DNA of 49,106 bases, taken from the NCBI GenBank assembly GCA_016779265.1, contig JADHNY010000017.1, forward strand, positions 1 to 49,106. Direction: 5' to 3'. The notes beneath the pieces were generated by a model. That model ran no database searches, was not told the origin of the DNA, and was given only the letters and a program-made list of their open reading frames with translations. The DNA comes from Pirellulales bacterium. Its GTDB lineage: Bacteria > Planctomycetota > Planctomycetia > Pirellulales > UBA1268. How positions within the stretch are numbered: position 1 is the first letter of the stretch; each line of letters starts with the position of its first letter. This document shows, piece by piece, positions 8,456 through 16,106 of this stretch. Position numbers and translations under genes: made by a program.

Positions 8456-8547
8456 AAATGGGTTCGGACTGCCCGGAAAGAAAAAAATGCCCGCCGTGGT
8501 GGGAGGTATTGCACGGCAGCGCGGTCGATTCGCAGGAACTGGATGCG

Positions 8548-9072
8548 TTATCGAGACCGCTCCGGCTTCGGCGGGGCAGATGCGTTGCCGGTGGCTGAAT
8601 CCGCGTCTTCCTTAGGAAACGTGATCGTGCCGTCGTAGCCGACCACCACGAACTTCAGCTGCATCTGCTTAAAAAGTGCCAGCATCTCCTCACGCGTTTT
8701 GGGCTTCTGCTTGGGCTTGGGGATGCGGGAGACCATCACGCCCCAGTCGTGGGAGAGTGAGCCTCCCTTGACGACTGCGGAATACGCAAAGCCATCGTCT
8801 TTCTTCCAGCCGAAGCGTTTGCTGACTGCTTCAAAAGCCAGTTCAGGGATACCCACCTGCTGGGCGATCGCTGCGTAGAAGCTGTCGGGATCGTCGTAGT
8901 CTTCCAGCGGTTTCACACCGCTGATCTCGGTCTTGTAGAGCTTCTCGAAAAACTCAACCTTCGTCGGGTCGTCGGCCGCGTGCTCGGCGGCCGACGGCTC
9001 TGTGCCGGCGGCGGTCACTGCCCACGTTAGGCATCCCGCAAACAGCACGAGCGGTAGGCAGCGGTTGAGCAT
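8548..9072 (-). CDS. Small secreted protein, unknown function
   Basis: 174 residues from the ATG at 9072, which follows GGAGG at good spacing and opens a signal peptide (MLNRCLPLVLFAGCLTWAVT, cleavage after TAAG-like residues). A much longer in-frame extension to 9735 overlaps the HIT gene on the other strand and is not credible. The mature part is mixed alpha/beta with a conserved-looking stretch PEDYDDPDSF-like (KPLEDYDDPDSFYAAIAQQ) and a Lys/Pro-rich loop (IPKPKQKPKTREEM), ending in a charged tail. No known domain is recognised. It is divergently oriented from the HIT gene, with start codons 63 bases apart, so the two may share a promoter region. Confidence 0.75.
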   Translation of the reverse strand: MLNRCLPLVLFAGCLTWAVTAAGTEPSAAEHAADDPTKVEFFEKLYKTEISGVKPLEDYDDPDSFYAAIAQQVGIPELAFEAVSKRFGWKKDDGFAYSAVVKGGSLSHDWGVMVSRIPKPKQKPKTREEMLALFKQMQLKFVVVGYDGTITFPKEDADSATGNASAPPKPERSR

Positions 9073-9135
9073 GAGATGGCCTCCAACGATAAAAGATGCG
9101 AGTTTTTGCATGAAAAAGCCTACGCTATTTCCCTT

Positions 9136-9714
9136 ATGGCAACGACAAACAACACGCTCTGGGCCCCCTGGCGGCTCGCCTACGTCAAAGGCGATGCTCA
9201 GGATGGTTCTGAAGGCCAGCCAGATCCAACGTCCATCGCACCGGAGGCGTGGCCGCTCGGGGCGGACCCTGGATGCTTCCTTTGCCGGGCGATGGCGGCC
9301 GTGGGCCACGAGCGGGCCCTCGGCGTGCTGGAGCGAACGGCCTTGAGCCTCGTGATCATCAACCGCTTCCCGTATGCCAGCGGCCATCTGCTCGTGGCCC
9401 CGCTCGATCATCGGGCAACACTCGAAGACCTCCGCGATGAGCAGCTGCTCGACCTGCAGCGGTGTCTGACGAAGTGGTGCGGCCTGGCACGGCAGTCGCT
9501 TCAGTGCCAGGGCTTCAACATCGGCCTCAACCTCGGCAAGGTGGCGGGTGCCGGTGTGCCAGGGCATCTCCACTGGCATCTGCTGCCACGCTGGGATGGT
9601 GATGTGAACTTCATGCCCGCTGTGGCGGGCACGCAGGTGATCCCGCAGGCCCTCAGCAGTCTCTGGGAACAGCTTCGTGAGGCACGCGACCGAGAGGAAG
9701 TGGCCGATGCTTGA
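9136..9714 (+). CDS. HIT-family nucleotide hydrolase/phosphorylase
   Basis: Cytoplasmic histidine-triad protein (192 residues) likely to act on dinucleoside polyphosphates or other nucleotidyl conjugates. The N-terminal LWAPWRLAYV motif and C47/C50 (CFLC), a half zinc site, are typical of the Ap4A-phosphorylase-like HIT branch. The triad HLHWHLL contains H144, H146 and H148. INRFPYASGHLLVAP is the usual nucleotide-binding strand region. The ATG at 9136 is preferred over 9076, since the upstream stretch lacks family character and the conserved domain begins right after it. Its stop overlaps the following dGTPase start by eight bases, implying translational coupling in a nucleotide-housekeeping pair. 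Confidence 0.9.
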   Translation: MATTNNTLWAPWRLAYVKGDAQDGSEGQPDPTSIAPEAWPLGADPGCFLCRAMAAVGHERALGVLERTALSLVIINRFPYASGHLLVAPLDHRATLEDLRDEQLLDLQRCLTKWCGLARQSLQCQGFNIGLNLGKVAGAGVPGHLHWHLLPRWDGDVNFMPAVAGTQVIPQALSSLWEQLREARDREEVADA

Positions 9715-10804
9715 ATGGCGTGAGCGGGAGGCCACGCTGCTGGCTCCGTGGGCGATGCATGCGGCGGAGTCGGCCGGCCGGGTGCATCCTGAGTCGATGC
9801 ATCCGCATCGCAGCCCCTACCAGCGGGATCGCGACCGGATCGTGCATGCGGCGGCCTTTCGCCGGCTGGCCCACAAGACGCAGGTGTTTACTGGCTACCA
9901 CGGCGACTACCATCGCAGTCGACTGACCCACACGCTTGAGGTCACGAGCATCGCCCGGACGATGGCCCGCGGGCTGGCGCTCAACGAAGATCTCGTCGAG
10001 ACCCTTGCGATGGGGCATGACATCGGTCATCCGCCCTTGGGGCATGCCGGTGAAGACACGCTCGATGCCCTGCTTTGCGATGAGGGTGGCTTCAGTCACA
10101 ATGCTCAGGCCCTCCGCATCATGGAACTCCTGGAAAACCGCTATCCGGAGTTTCCCGGGCTAAATCTCTCGCGGGAGGTGCTCGCAGCGCAGATGACCCG
10201 CTGCGAGAAGTCGAAGCAGCATGGCCGCCTTCTCGAGGCTCAGGTGGTCGATGCGGCGGACTCGATCGCCTACGACACCCACGATGCGGATGATGCGATC
10301 GAACTAGGGCTCGTGAAGCTGGAAGATCTGCTGGAACTTCCGATCGTGAAGTCGGCGGCGGAGCGGGTGCGAGGTCGCTTCGGTGATCTCGGGGCGGATC
10401 AGTTGCGGCGTGCTGTGCTGCATGATCTTGTGAACGTGCAGGTGGTGGAGCTGATCGAGCGGACGCAGCGGCATCTTCATGAGCAGACAATCGGCTCAAC
10501 GGCCGATGTCCTCGCCACGAGCACACTTGTCACGCATTCGGCGGAGATGACCGCAGGAAAGCGGGAGCTGGAGAGCTTCCTGTTTCAACGCGTCTATCGC
10601 AGTCCTGCGGTGATGGCCGTTCGAGAACCGGCCCAGGAGCGGCTCTCGCAGCTTTTTTTCTGGCTTGTTGAGCATCCAGACGCAATGCCTGCCCGCTTCC
10701 TCGTCCGGGCACGGCACCACGGGGTGCGACGCACTGTGGCGGATTACATCGCCGGCATGACCGATCGCTTTCTTGAACTCGAGCACGCCCGTCGCTGCGG
10801 CTGA
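9707..10804 (+). CDS. dgt: Deoxyguanosinetriphosphate triphosphohydrolase-like protein (HD domain)
   Basis: 365-residue HD-superfamily dNTP triphosphohydrolase that cleaves dNTPs to deoxynucleosides and triphosphate. Metal ligands are visible: H75 in RLTHTLEV and the HD pair H104-D105 in GHDIGHPPLGH. The N-terminal SPYQRDRDRIVHAAAFRRL segment, with the downstream KTQVF, is diagnostic of the dGTPase family and of Pfam HD with a C-terminal HD_assoc region. The ATG at 9707 is preceded by GAGGAAG and overlaps the HIT stop by eight bases; the upstream 9677 alternative is less likely. Length and order match bacterial type 2 dGTPases. Substrate preference cannot be read from sequence. Confidence 0.93.
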   Translation: MLEWREREATLLAPWAMHAAESAGRVHPESMHPHRSPYQRDRDRIVHAAAFRRLAHKTQVFTGYHGDYHRSRLTHTLEVTSIARTMARGLALNEDLVETLAMGHDIGHPPLGHAGEDTLDALLCDEGGFSHNAQALRIMELLENRYPEFPGLNLSREVLAAQMTRCEKSKQHGRLLEAQVVDAADSIAYDTHDADDAIELGLVKLEDLLELPIVKSAAERVRGRFGDLGADQLRRAVLHDLVNVQVVELIERTQRHLHEQTIGSTADVLATSTLVTHSAEMTAGKRELESFLFQRVYRSPAVMAVREPAQERLSQLFFWLVEHPDAMPARFLVRARHHGVRRTVADYIAGMTDRFLELEHARRCG

Positions 10805-10930
10805 GAGCCCGCGTTTCTGCCGTGAATCGCGGTGCAGCTGGGCTGGTTGTCGGCTGCTCGCGAGTGGCTCGCGGGGCTGCTACACTCTGGCCGCACTGTG
10901 TATTGAAGACTTTGAAGACGATCGCTTCCT

Positions 10931-11959
10931 ATGAATCGCACGCCGCTGGCCCTAATTATTCTGCGGGCCGTGTTTGTGATGGTGTCTGTGGGCATTGCCG
11001 CACTCATCATCAACACGGACTACGCCAAAGCATCCGCTCCGTGGGTTCCGTGGGCGGTGTTTGGAGGCGGTCTGGCTTTGCCGCTGTTTGTCATCACCGG
11101 TGATGCCCTGATCCGCCAGAAAAATCTGACGGTGATCACGGCGGTCTACTTCGGAGTGATTGTCGGGATCCTGCTGACTTACGCGATGCTGCTGGCCATG
11201 GGGCCGATGCTTCCGACAAATCCTGCGGCACCGATCAACGTCTGGCTGCCATCCGTGCTGGGGGCTGCCATGTGCTACATCTGCACGAGTTTGCTGCTCC
11301 AGACGCAGAACGAGTTTCGCTTTCTGATTCCGTACGTCGAGTTTGCTCGCGACGTCAAAGGCCTGCGGCCCAACGTGCTCGATACGTCGGTGATTATCGA
11401 CGGTCGCATCGCAGATCTTGCGGCGTCCGGCATCTTCGAGAGTCGTTTTGTGGTGCCCGGCTTTGTGGTGGATGAACTTCGTGCGGCGTCAGACACCCAT
11501 GATCGCGCCCGCCGTCTCCGCGCTCGACGTGGGCTCGACGTGCTCGATCGCATGCGGTCCTGTCAAGGCATCGACATCGAGGTCTTGTCGATGGCCGAAC
11601 CGGTTGTTGACGACTCCACCGAGGACTCGCGGATCCTCGCTCTCTCACGTCAGCTTGACGGTCGAGTGATCACCAACGATCCCGCCCTTGTGAAGATGGC
11701 GGCTGTGCGAAGCGTGCCGAGTGTCAACATTAACGATGTCGCCGTGTCGCTGAAACCGGTGTTTGTGCCGGGAGATGCCTTCGAGCTTCGTGTGGTCAAA
11801 GCCGGAGAGGAACCCGGGCAGGGCGTTGGCTATCTCGAAGACGGGACCATGGTGGTGGTCGAGGGGGCCCGCGACAAAGTCGGTCGCACGATTCATGTGT
11901 CGGTTACCAGCACGCTCCAGAGATCTGGTGGGCGGCTGATCTTTGCCAAGCCGGACTAA
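10931..11959 (+). CDS. PIN and TRAM domain membrane protein (YacL-like)
   Basis: 342 residues. The N-terminal about 125 residues hold four hydrophobic helices (roughly 7-27, 40-57, 67-90, 105-124). A PIN nuclease-like domain starts at NVLDTSVIIDGRIADL (acidic D151 and D157) and continues with VVPGFVVDEL, DDSTEDSRILAL and VITNDPALVKMA. The C-terminal about 70 residues look like a TRAM RNA-binding beta barrel (EPGQGVGYLEDGTMVVVEGA). This matches the PilT/PIN-TRAM membrane family of which YacL of Bacillus is a member. An RNA-related role at the membrane is inferred from the domains. It appears monocistronic, with short non-coding gaps on both sides. Confidence 0.93.
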   Translation: MNRTPLALIILRAVFVMVSVGIAALIINTDYAKASAPWVPWAVFGGGLALPLFVITGDALIRQKNLTVITAVYFGVIVGILLTYAMLLAMGPMLPTNPAAPINVWLPSVLGAAMCYICTSLLLQTQNEFRFLIPYVEFARDVKGLRPNVLDTSVIIDGRIADLAASGIFESRFVVPGFVVDELRAASDTHDRARRLRARRGLDVLDRMRSCQGIDIEVLSMAEPVVDDSTEDSRILALSRQLDGRVITNDPALVKMAAVRSVPSVNINDVAVSLKPVFVPGDAFELRVVKAGEEPGQGVGYLEDGTMVVVEGARDKVGRTIHVSVTSTLQRSGGRLIFAKPD

Positions 11960-11978
11960 GTTTGCCACGCCGAACTCA

Positions 11979-11995
11979 GGCTGCCTGGCGCAGCC
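11979..11995 (+). terminator. Short GC hairpin after the PIN-TRAM gene
   Basis: GGCTGC-CTGGC-GCAGCC, a perfect 6-base stem about 20 bases after the stop. No T run follows, so it could only be a Rho-assisted or transcript-end structure. Confidence 0.35.
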
Positions 11996-12048
11996 AGCGG
12001 CATGAGTCACCAATATGTGTGAAACCCTTTTCTTCCTGAGGAGATGAC

Positions 12049-13110
12049 ATGGCTGCCTTCTGGAGTGCGTCGATCTGGACAGTTCGAGAAACATATGGAC
12101 TGCGTGCCGTTGCCGGCTGCTGTGCGGTGATGGCGGCCATCATGCTGGCCGCGTCCTGCTCAGCAGCGGACTCGCAAGGGAAGCCGGTCTACGACGATCC
12201 GGCTGCGACCGATGCAGATTTTCCAGTGCAGGGTGAGTATGCCGGTGAGGTCGAGGTAGACGGGCAGCGGTTCTCCTACGGTGTGCAACTGGTTGCGGAA
12301 GGCAACGGCTCCTTCATGGCTGTTGGCTATCCCGGTGGGCTGCCCGGTGCCGGGGCTGACATGTCGCGAAAGTTCACCGGCAAGGGCGTTCGTGTTGGAG
12401 AAGGCAAGGACGCGGTTGTGAAGATTGAGGGCGTCGACGCCGACGGCGTGGCCTATCGCGGCGAGGTGCGTGACGGAGCCATCGTTGTGCTCGATGGGAG
12501 TCGCGAACTTGCTCGGCTTCCCAAGGTGGAGCGGAAGAGTCCGACGCTTGGCAAGGCGGCCCCTGAAGGTGCGGTCGTTGTCTTTGACGGAAAGAGCCTC
12601 GACGGCGTGGAAGGTGGCCGGATGACCGACGGCGGCCTGCTGATGCAGGGCGTAAAGTCGAAGGCAACCTTCGGCGACGCGACGCTCCATATCGAGTTTC
12701 GCCTGCCGTATCAGCCTCAGGACCGCGGCCAGGCTCGTGGAAACAGCGGTGCATACATCCAGGGCTGCTATGAGGTTCAGATGCTCGACAGCTTTGGCCT
12801 GGAAGGACTCGACAACGAGTGCGGAGGTATCTACAAGGCCGCTCGGCCTGATGTGAATATGTGCCTGCCACCACTGTCGTGGCAGACCTACGACATCAAC
12901 TTCACCGCTCCTCGGTTTGAAGATGGGAAAAAGGTGGCCAACGCCAAGATGACGGTGCGGCACAACGGCGTGGTGATCCATGAGAATCTGGAGATTCCAG
13001 AGGGAACTCCTGGTGGATCGAATGGCGAGGGCCAGGCAGGTCCTCTCTACCTGCAGGACCATGGCAATCCTGTGCGGTATCGCAACATCTGGATCGTGCC
13101 GAAGTCGTGA
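12049..13110 (+). CDS. Exported DUF1080 (3-keto-disaccharide hydrolase-like) protein
   Basis: 353 residues. An unusually long N-region precedes the hydrophobic export segment (about 20-37, VAGCCAVMAAIMLAASC); the Cys at its end could be a lipoprotein site. Residues about 45-165 form a first domain with repeated Gly-rich strands. Residues about 170-353 are the DUF1080/LamG-like jelly roll: VVFDGKSLDG, ATLHIEFRLPY, GNSGAYIQGCYEVQMLDS, GGIYKA, WQTYDINFTAPRF and GPLYLQDHGNPVRYRNIWI are all family hallmarks. DUF1080 proteins are known or proposed to bind or cleave (keto-)disaccharides and other glycans outside the cytoplasm. The start is supported by GAGGAG at 12039-12044. Its stop overlaps the fhcB GTG start (GTGA), so it is coupled to a C1-metabolism operon, an unusual partnership. 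Confidence 0.88.
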   Translation: MAAFWSASIWTVRETYGLRAVAGCCAVMAAIMLAASCSAADSQGKPVYDDPAATDADFPVQGEYAGEVEVDGQRFSYGVQLVAEGNGSFMAVGYPGGLPGAGADMSRKFTGKGVRVGEGKDAVVKIEGVDADGVAYRGEVRDGAIVVLDGSRELARLPKVERKSPTLGKAAPEGAVVVFDGKSLDGVEGGRMTDGGLLMQGVKSKATFGDATLHIEFRLPYQPQDRGQARGNSGAYIQGCYEVQMLDSFGLEGLDNECGGIYKAARPDVNMCLPPLSWQTYDINFTAPRFEDGKKVANAKMTVRHNGVVIHENLEIPEGTPGGSNGEGQAGPLYLQDHGNPVRYRNIWIVPKS

Positions 13111-14432
13111 GCGGCCTGGAAGTAGGTCGCGACGAGCGGGCTGTCTGCACCGGCTGCCCGCTCGTCTGCGACGATATCCTGCTCGCTGATGTTGTAGCTA
13201 CGCCGGCCACGCAGACAGCAGTGGATCGACCGTCTGCCTGCGAGCAGGCGTGCGAACGAGGGATGAAATGGCTCGCCGAGGCGCTCAGACACGACGATGC
13301 CTGTGAAGCCAGCGTCGATGCCCAGCCTGCGGGCCGTGACACGGCCATTGCGACGGCAGCCCTGCGGCTGAACGACTGCCGCCGAGTGCTCGTCACCGGC
13401 TGCTGGGACGCGACCCTCGAAACGGTTGCAGCCGCGGCCACGCTTGCGGAATGTCTTGGGGCTGCATGGGACCCGGCCGCCGCACAGTCGGCAATCGCCA
13501 CTGGGCCGACGGCCACGCAGACGGGGCGAATCACCGCAGACTTTGAAGAACTTCGTGACAGGGCGGACTGCGTGCTGGTGTGGTCTGCCGATCCCGCGGG
13601 GACGCACCCGCGGTTTCGCGAGCGGTTTCTTACACCGTTGGCGAGTGGACGTGAACGCCGTGTGTTTGAGCTGCACGGGTCTCTGGAGAGGCTCTCTGGG
13701 CAGGGGACTGTCGAGATTGAGCTTCCAGAAGGCCAGGCGGCTGAGGCGGCGGTGTGTCTGCAGCTGTTGCTCCAGGAGCAGTTCGGCCCGTCCCGGCCGG
13801 CTGTGTCATCGTCCGTGAGATCGTCGACTGAGCTGTTTACGGCTATGGCAGAAGTCGCTGCTGCCTGCCTAGAAGCGGAGTGCATCGGTGTGGTCACGGC
13901 CGATTCATCCGGCGAATCGTCAGGAGTTGCGGCAGCGGCGATCTCTCAACTCGTTGCCTGGCTTGCCCATAAGAAACCCGCGTTTGAAGTGCCGCTCTCC
14001 TCAGGCGGGAGCGGTGCTGGGCCGAGCGGGGCCGCGGCGGTGAGTACCTGGCGGTTCGGAGGAGCGGGGGCCGTGGCCGTTGCAGATCGGGAGGGGCGTC
14101 GGCTCGCGGCCGCCGAAGCGGATGCCAATCGTCTCCTGTCACGCGGTGAGGTCGATGGTGTCGTGGTGGTGGGGCGCGTACCAGACACGATCGCGGCATC
14201 GCTCGCCGCGTTCGACGGACTGAAGGTGTCGGTGAGTGATCAGCCTCCTCCCTCGGTGGCCCCCCAGATTTGGCTCAATGCTGCTCCCACGTCGTTGGCG
14301 AGTGACGGCCAGGTGCTGCGGGATGATGGACGGCTCGTGGAGTTGAAGGCGGTGCGGCCTATCGCGACGCCGTCGGCAGCGGAGCTGCTCAATCGGATTC
14401 TCGCTGAGCTCAGAGCGAAGGAGACGCGATGA
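13107..14432 (+). CDS. fhcB: Formylmethanofuran dehydrogenase subunit B-like protein (Fhc complex)
   Basis: 441-residue cytoplasmic homologue of FwdB/FmdB, in bacteria part of the formyltransferase/hydrolase complex that turns formyl-H4MPT into formate. Seen: an N-terminal cysteine cluster C14-x2-C17-x3-C21 (CTGCPLVCDD), with more Cys at 45 and 49, like the Fe-S motif of FwdB. WDATLE (100-105) corresponds to the archaeal WSSTxCE motif but lacks the metal-ligating Cys. WSADPAGTHPRF (159-170) matches the archaeal substrate-region motif. Loss of the W/Mo ligand fits a non-redox bacterial role. The start is GTG 13107, overlapping the DUF1080 stop; the stop overlaps fhcA (ATGA). The Ala/Gly-rich insertions near 300-330 look lineage-specific. 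Confidence 0.85.
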   Translation: MSGLEVGRDERAVCTGCPLVCDDILLADVVATPATQTAVDRPSACEQACERGMKWLAEALRHDDACEASVDAQPAGRDTAIATAALRLNDCRRVLVTGCWDATLETVAAAATLAECLGAAWDPAAAQSAIATGPTATQTGRITADFEELRDRADCVLVWSADPAGTHPRFRERFLTPLASGRERRVFELHGSLERLSGQGTVEIELPEGQAAEAAVCLQLLLQEQFGPSRPAVSSSVRSSTELFTAMAEVAAACLEAECIGVVTADSSGESSGVAAAAISQLVAWLAHKKPAFEVPLSSGGSGAGPSGAAAVSTWRFGGAGAVAVADREGRRLAAAEADANRLLSRGEVDGVVVVGRVPDTIAASLAAFDGLKVSVSDQPPPSVAPQIWLNAAPTSLASDGQVLRDDGRLVELKAVRPIATPSAAELLNRILAELRAKETR

Positions 14433-15922
14433 GCAACAGTGTTTCCGAGACACTCCTCCTCCGCGGAGGCCGGCTGCATGACCCAGCGCATGGCATCGAT
14501 GGGCAGATCGCGGATCTGTGGGTGCGTGACGGACGCATTGTTGAGCCGCAGCTTCGGGCGGATCGTGAGGTGTCGCTTGCTGGTCGGGTGGTGATGCCGG
14601 GTGGGATCGATCTCCATTCGCATGTGGCTGGTCCCAAGGTTGCCACCGGCCGTCGTATGCAGCGGCCAGCCGAACCTGGCATGCCTGAGGCCGTTCCAAC
14701 GATTCACGCGACTGGCCGGCTCTACGCAGCCTTGGGCTATACGACGGTCTTTGATGCGGCGATTGCCACGTCTGCCGCAGGCCTGGCCCACATGGAACTC
14801 GCCGAACTCCCAGTCCTCGATAAGGGGATTTATCTGCTCGCTGCAGATGATGATGAGGTGGTGCAGGCTCTCGCTCGAGGCACAGCCGACGAGGTTGCTC
14901 GTTGTGTTGGTGACCGCGTGAAGGCTTCGCGGGCCTGGGCTGTGAAAGTGGCCAACCCTGGCGGGAACCGATTTTGGAAGGCTGGGCGGCGTGGTGATCA
15001 GCGTGATCTCCACGAGCCTCTCCCGGGCTTGGATCTCTCCGGTCGCGAGATGCTCGCTCGCCTTGCCCAGGCCGTCAGCGATCTTGGGCTGCCACACCGC
15101 CTGCATGTCCACACGATCAACCTTGGACTTCCCGGAAACTGGCGGACAACCCTTGAAACAATGAAGGCCTTCGATGGGCTGCCCGCCCACCTGGCCCACA
15201 TCCAGTTTCATAGCTACCTCGGCGGAGATGCGGATGAGACCACCTTTGGCTCCGGAGTCGAGCCGCTGGTGACATGGTTCAACGAACACCCCGAGCTCTC
15301 GCTCGACGTCGGCCAGGTGCTCTTCGGCTCAACGATGGCCATGACGGGCGATGCCCTCGCTGCTGAACATCTCGCCTCGGTCACAGGTGTGCCCTGGTCG
15401 GCGCATGACGGTTTTCTTGAAGGTGGCTGTGGCATTCTGCCGGTCACCTATCGAGAGAAGAGTCTGGTACACGCGTGGCAATGGGCGGTGGGGCTGGAGT
15501 GGTTTCTCACGGTCGCCGATCCATGGCGGATCGCCCTCTCCACCGATCACCCCAACGGCGCACACTTCACCGCCTACCCCACGCTGATGCGGCTCCTCGG
15601 TGACGAAGCGTTTCGTCGCGAAGCTTTCGCACGTCTCCACCCCACTGTTCGCCGCAACAGCCCGCTGGCTCATCTGACACGCGAGTACACGCTCAACGAA
15701 CTGGCGATCATCACACGAGCTGCCCCCGCGCGGCTCGCTGGCCTGCCGCAGAAGGGGCATCTGGGAGTTGGGGCAGACGCTGACATTACGGTCTACCGGC
15801 CCAACGCCGATCTCTCAGCAATGTTTGCCATGCCGGCTCAGGTCTACAAAGCAGGCCTGCTTGTCGCCGAGGACGGCCACCTCCGTCAGGCATCACCAGG
15901 CCACGTCCTGGCAGCCATGTAG
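14429..15922 (+). CDS. fhcA: Formylmethanofuran dehydrogenase subunit A-like hydrolase (Fhc complex)
   Basis: 497-residue amidohydrolase-fold subunit that hydrolyses formyl-methanofuran-type cofactor to formate in the bacterial Fhc complex. Seen: the binuclear-metal signature H63-x-H65 (DLHSHVAG), the candidate carboxylated Lys K173 (AWAVKVANPGG), H226/H228 (LHVHTINLG), H257/H261 (HLAHIQFHSY) and D373 (STDHPNGAHF). A C-terminal FwdA-like beta region follows (KGHLGVGADADITVY). It is somewhat shorter than many FwdA/FhcA proteins. It starts with an ATGA overlap on fhcB. No fhcC or fhcD follows: the next gene is on the other strand, so the remaining Fhc subunits must be encoded elsewhere. Confidence 0.92.
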   Translation: MSNSVSETLLLRGGRLHDPAHGIDGQIADLWVRDGRIVEPQLRADREVSLAGRVVMPGGIDLHSHVAGPKVATGRRMQRPAEPGMPEAVPTIHATGRLYAALGYTTVFDAAIATSAAGLAHMELAELPVLDKGIYLLAADDDEVVQALARGTADEVARCVGDRVKASRAWAVKVANPGGNRFWKAGRRGDQRDLHEPLPGLDLSGREMLARLAQAVSDLGLPHRLHVHTINLGLPGNWRTTLETMKAFDGLPAHLAHIQFHSYLGGDADETTFGSGVEPLVTWFNEHPELSLDVGQVLFGSTMAMTGDALAAEHLASVTGVPWSAHDGFLEGGCGILPVTYREKSLVHAWQWAVGLEWFLTVADPWRIALSTDHPNGAHFTAYPTLMRLLGDEAFRREAFARLHPTVRRNSPLAHLTREYTLNELAIITRAAPARLAGLPQKGHLGVGADADITVYRPNADLSAMFAMPAQVYKAGLLVAEDGHLRQASPGHVLAAM

Positions 15923-16106
15923 GGCCGCTCGGGGAGCGTCCAATGCCACTCCACCGGATGTTCGCTGCGGCCTTCCTTGGCCTTCGCTCACTCGGGTTTT
16001 CTCGCTCTCGCCCTCCGGGCTTCGCTCGAAGAACAACGCCGTTGGATCGGCATCGGGCACTCCCCTCGCTGATCTGTGTGTGCCGCCTCCGCGGCCTCAG
16101 CGTTTG

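Noticed and set aside
9073-9735. Extension of the small secreted protein to a 395-residue frame
   Set aside because: Overlaps the HIT gene on the opposite strand and hides a good signal peptide start with GGAGG.
14240-15289. 349-residue open frame on the minus strand
   Set aside because: Lies antisense to fhcB/fhcA, which have clear family motifs; an artefact of high GC codon bias.
13107-15922. Complete methanogen-type formylmethanofuran dehydrogenase
   Set aside because: The pterin-metal cysteine is missing and no ferredoxin or C/D subunits are adjacent, so a bacterial Fhc complex is the better reading.
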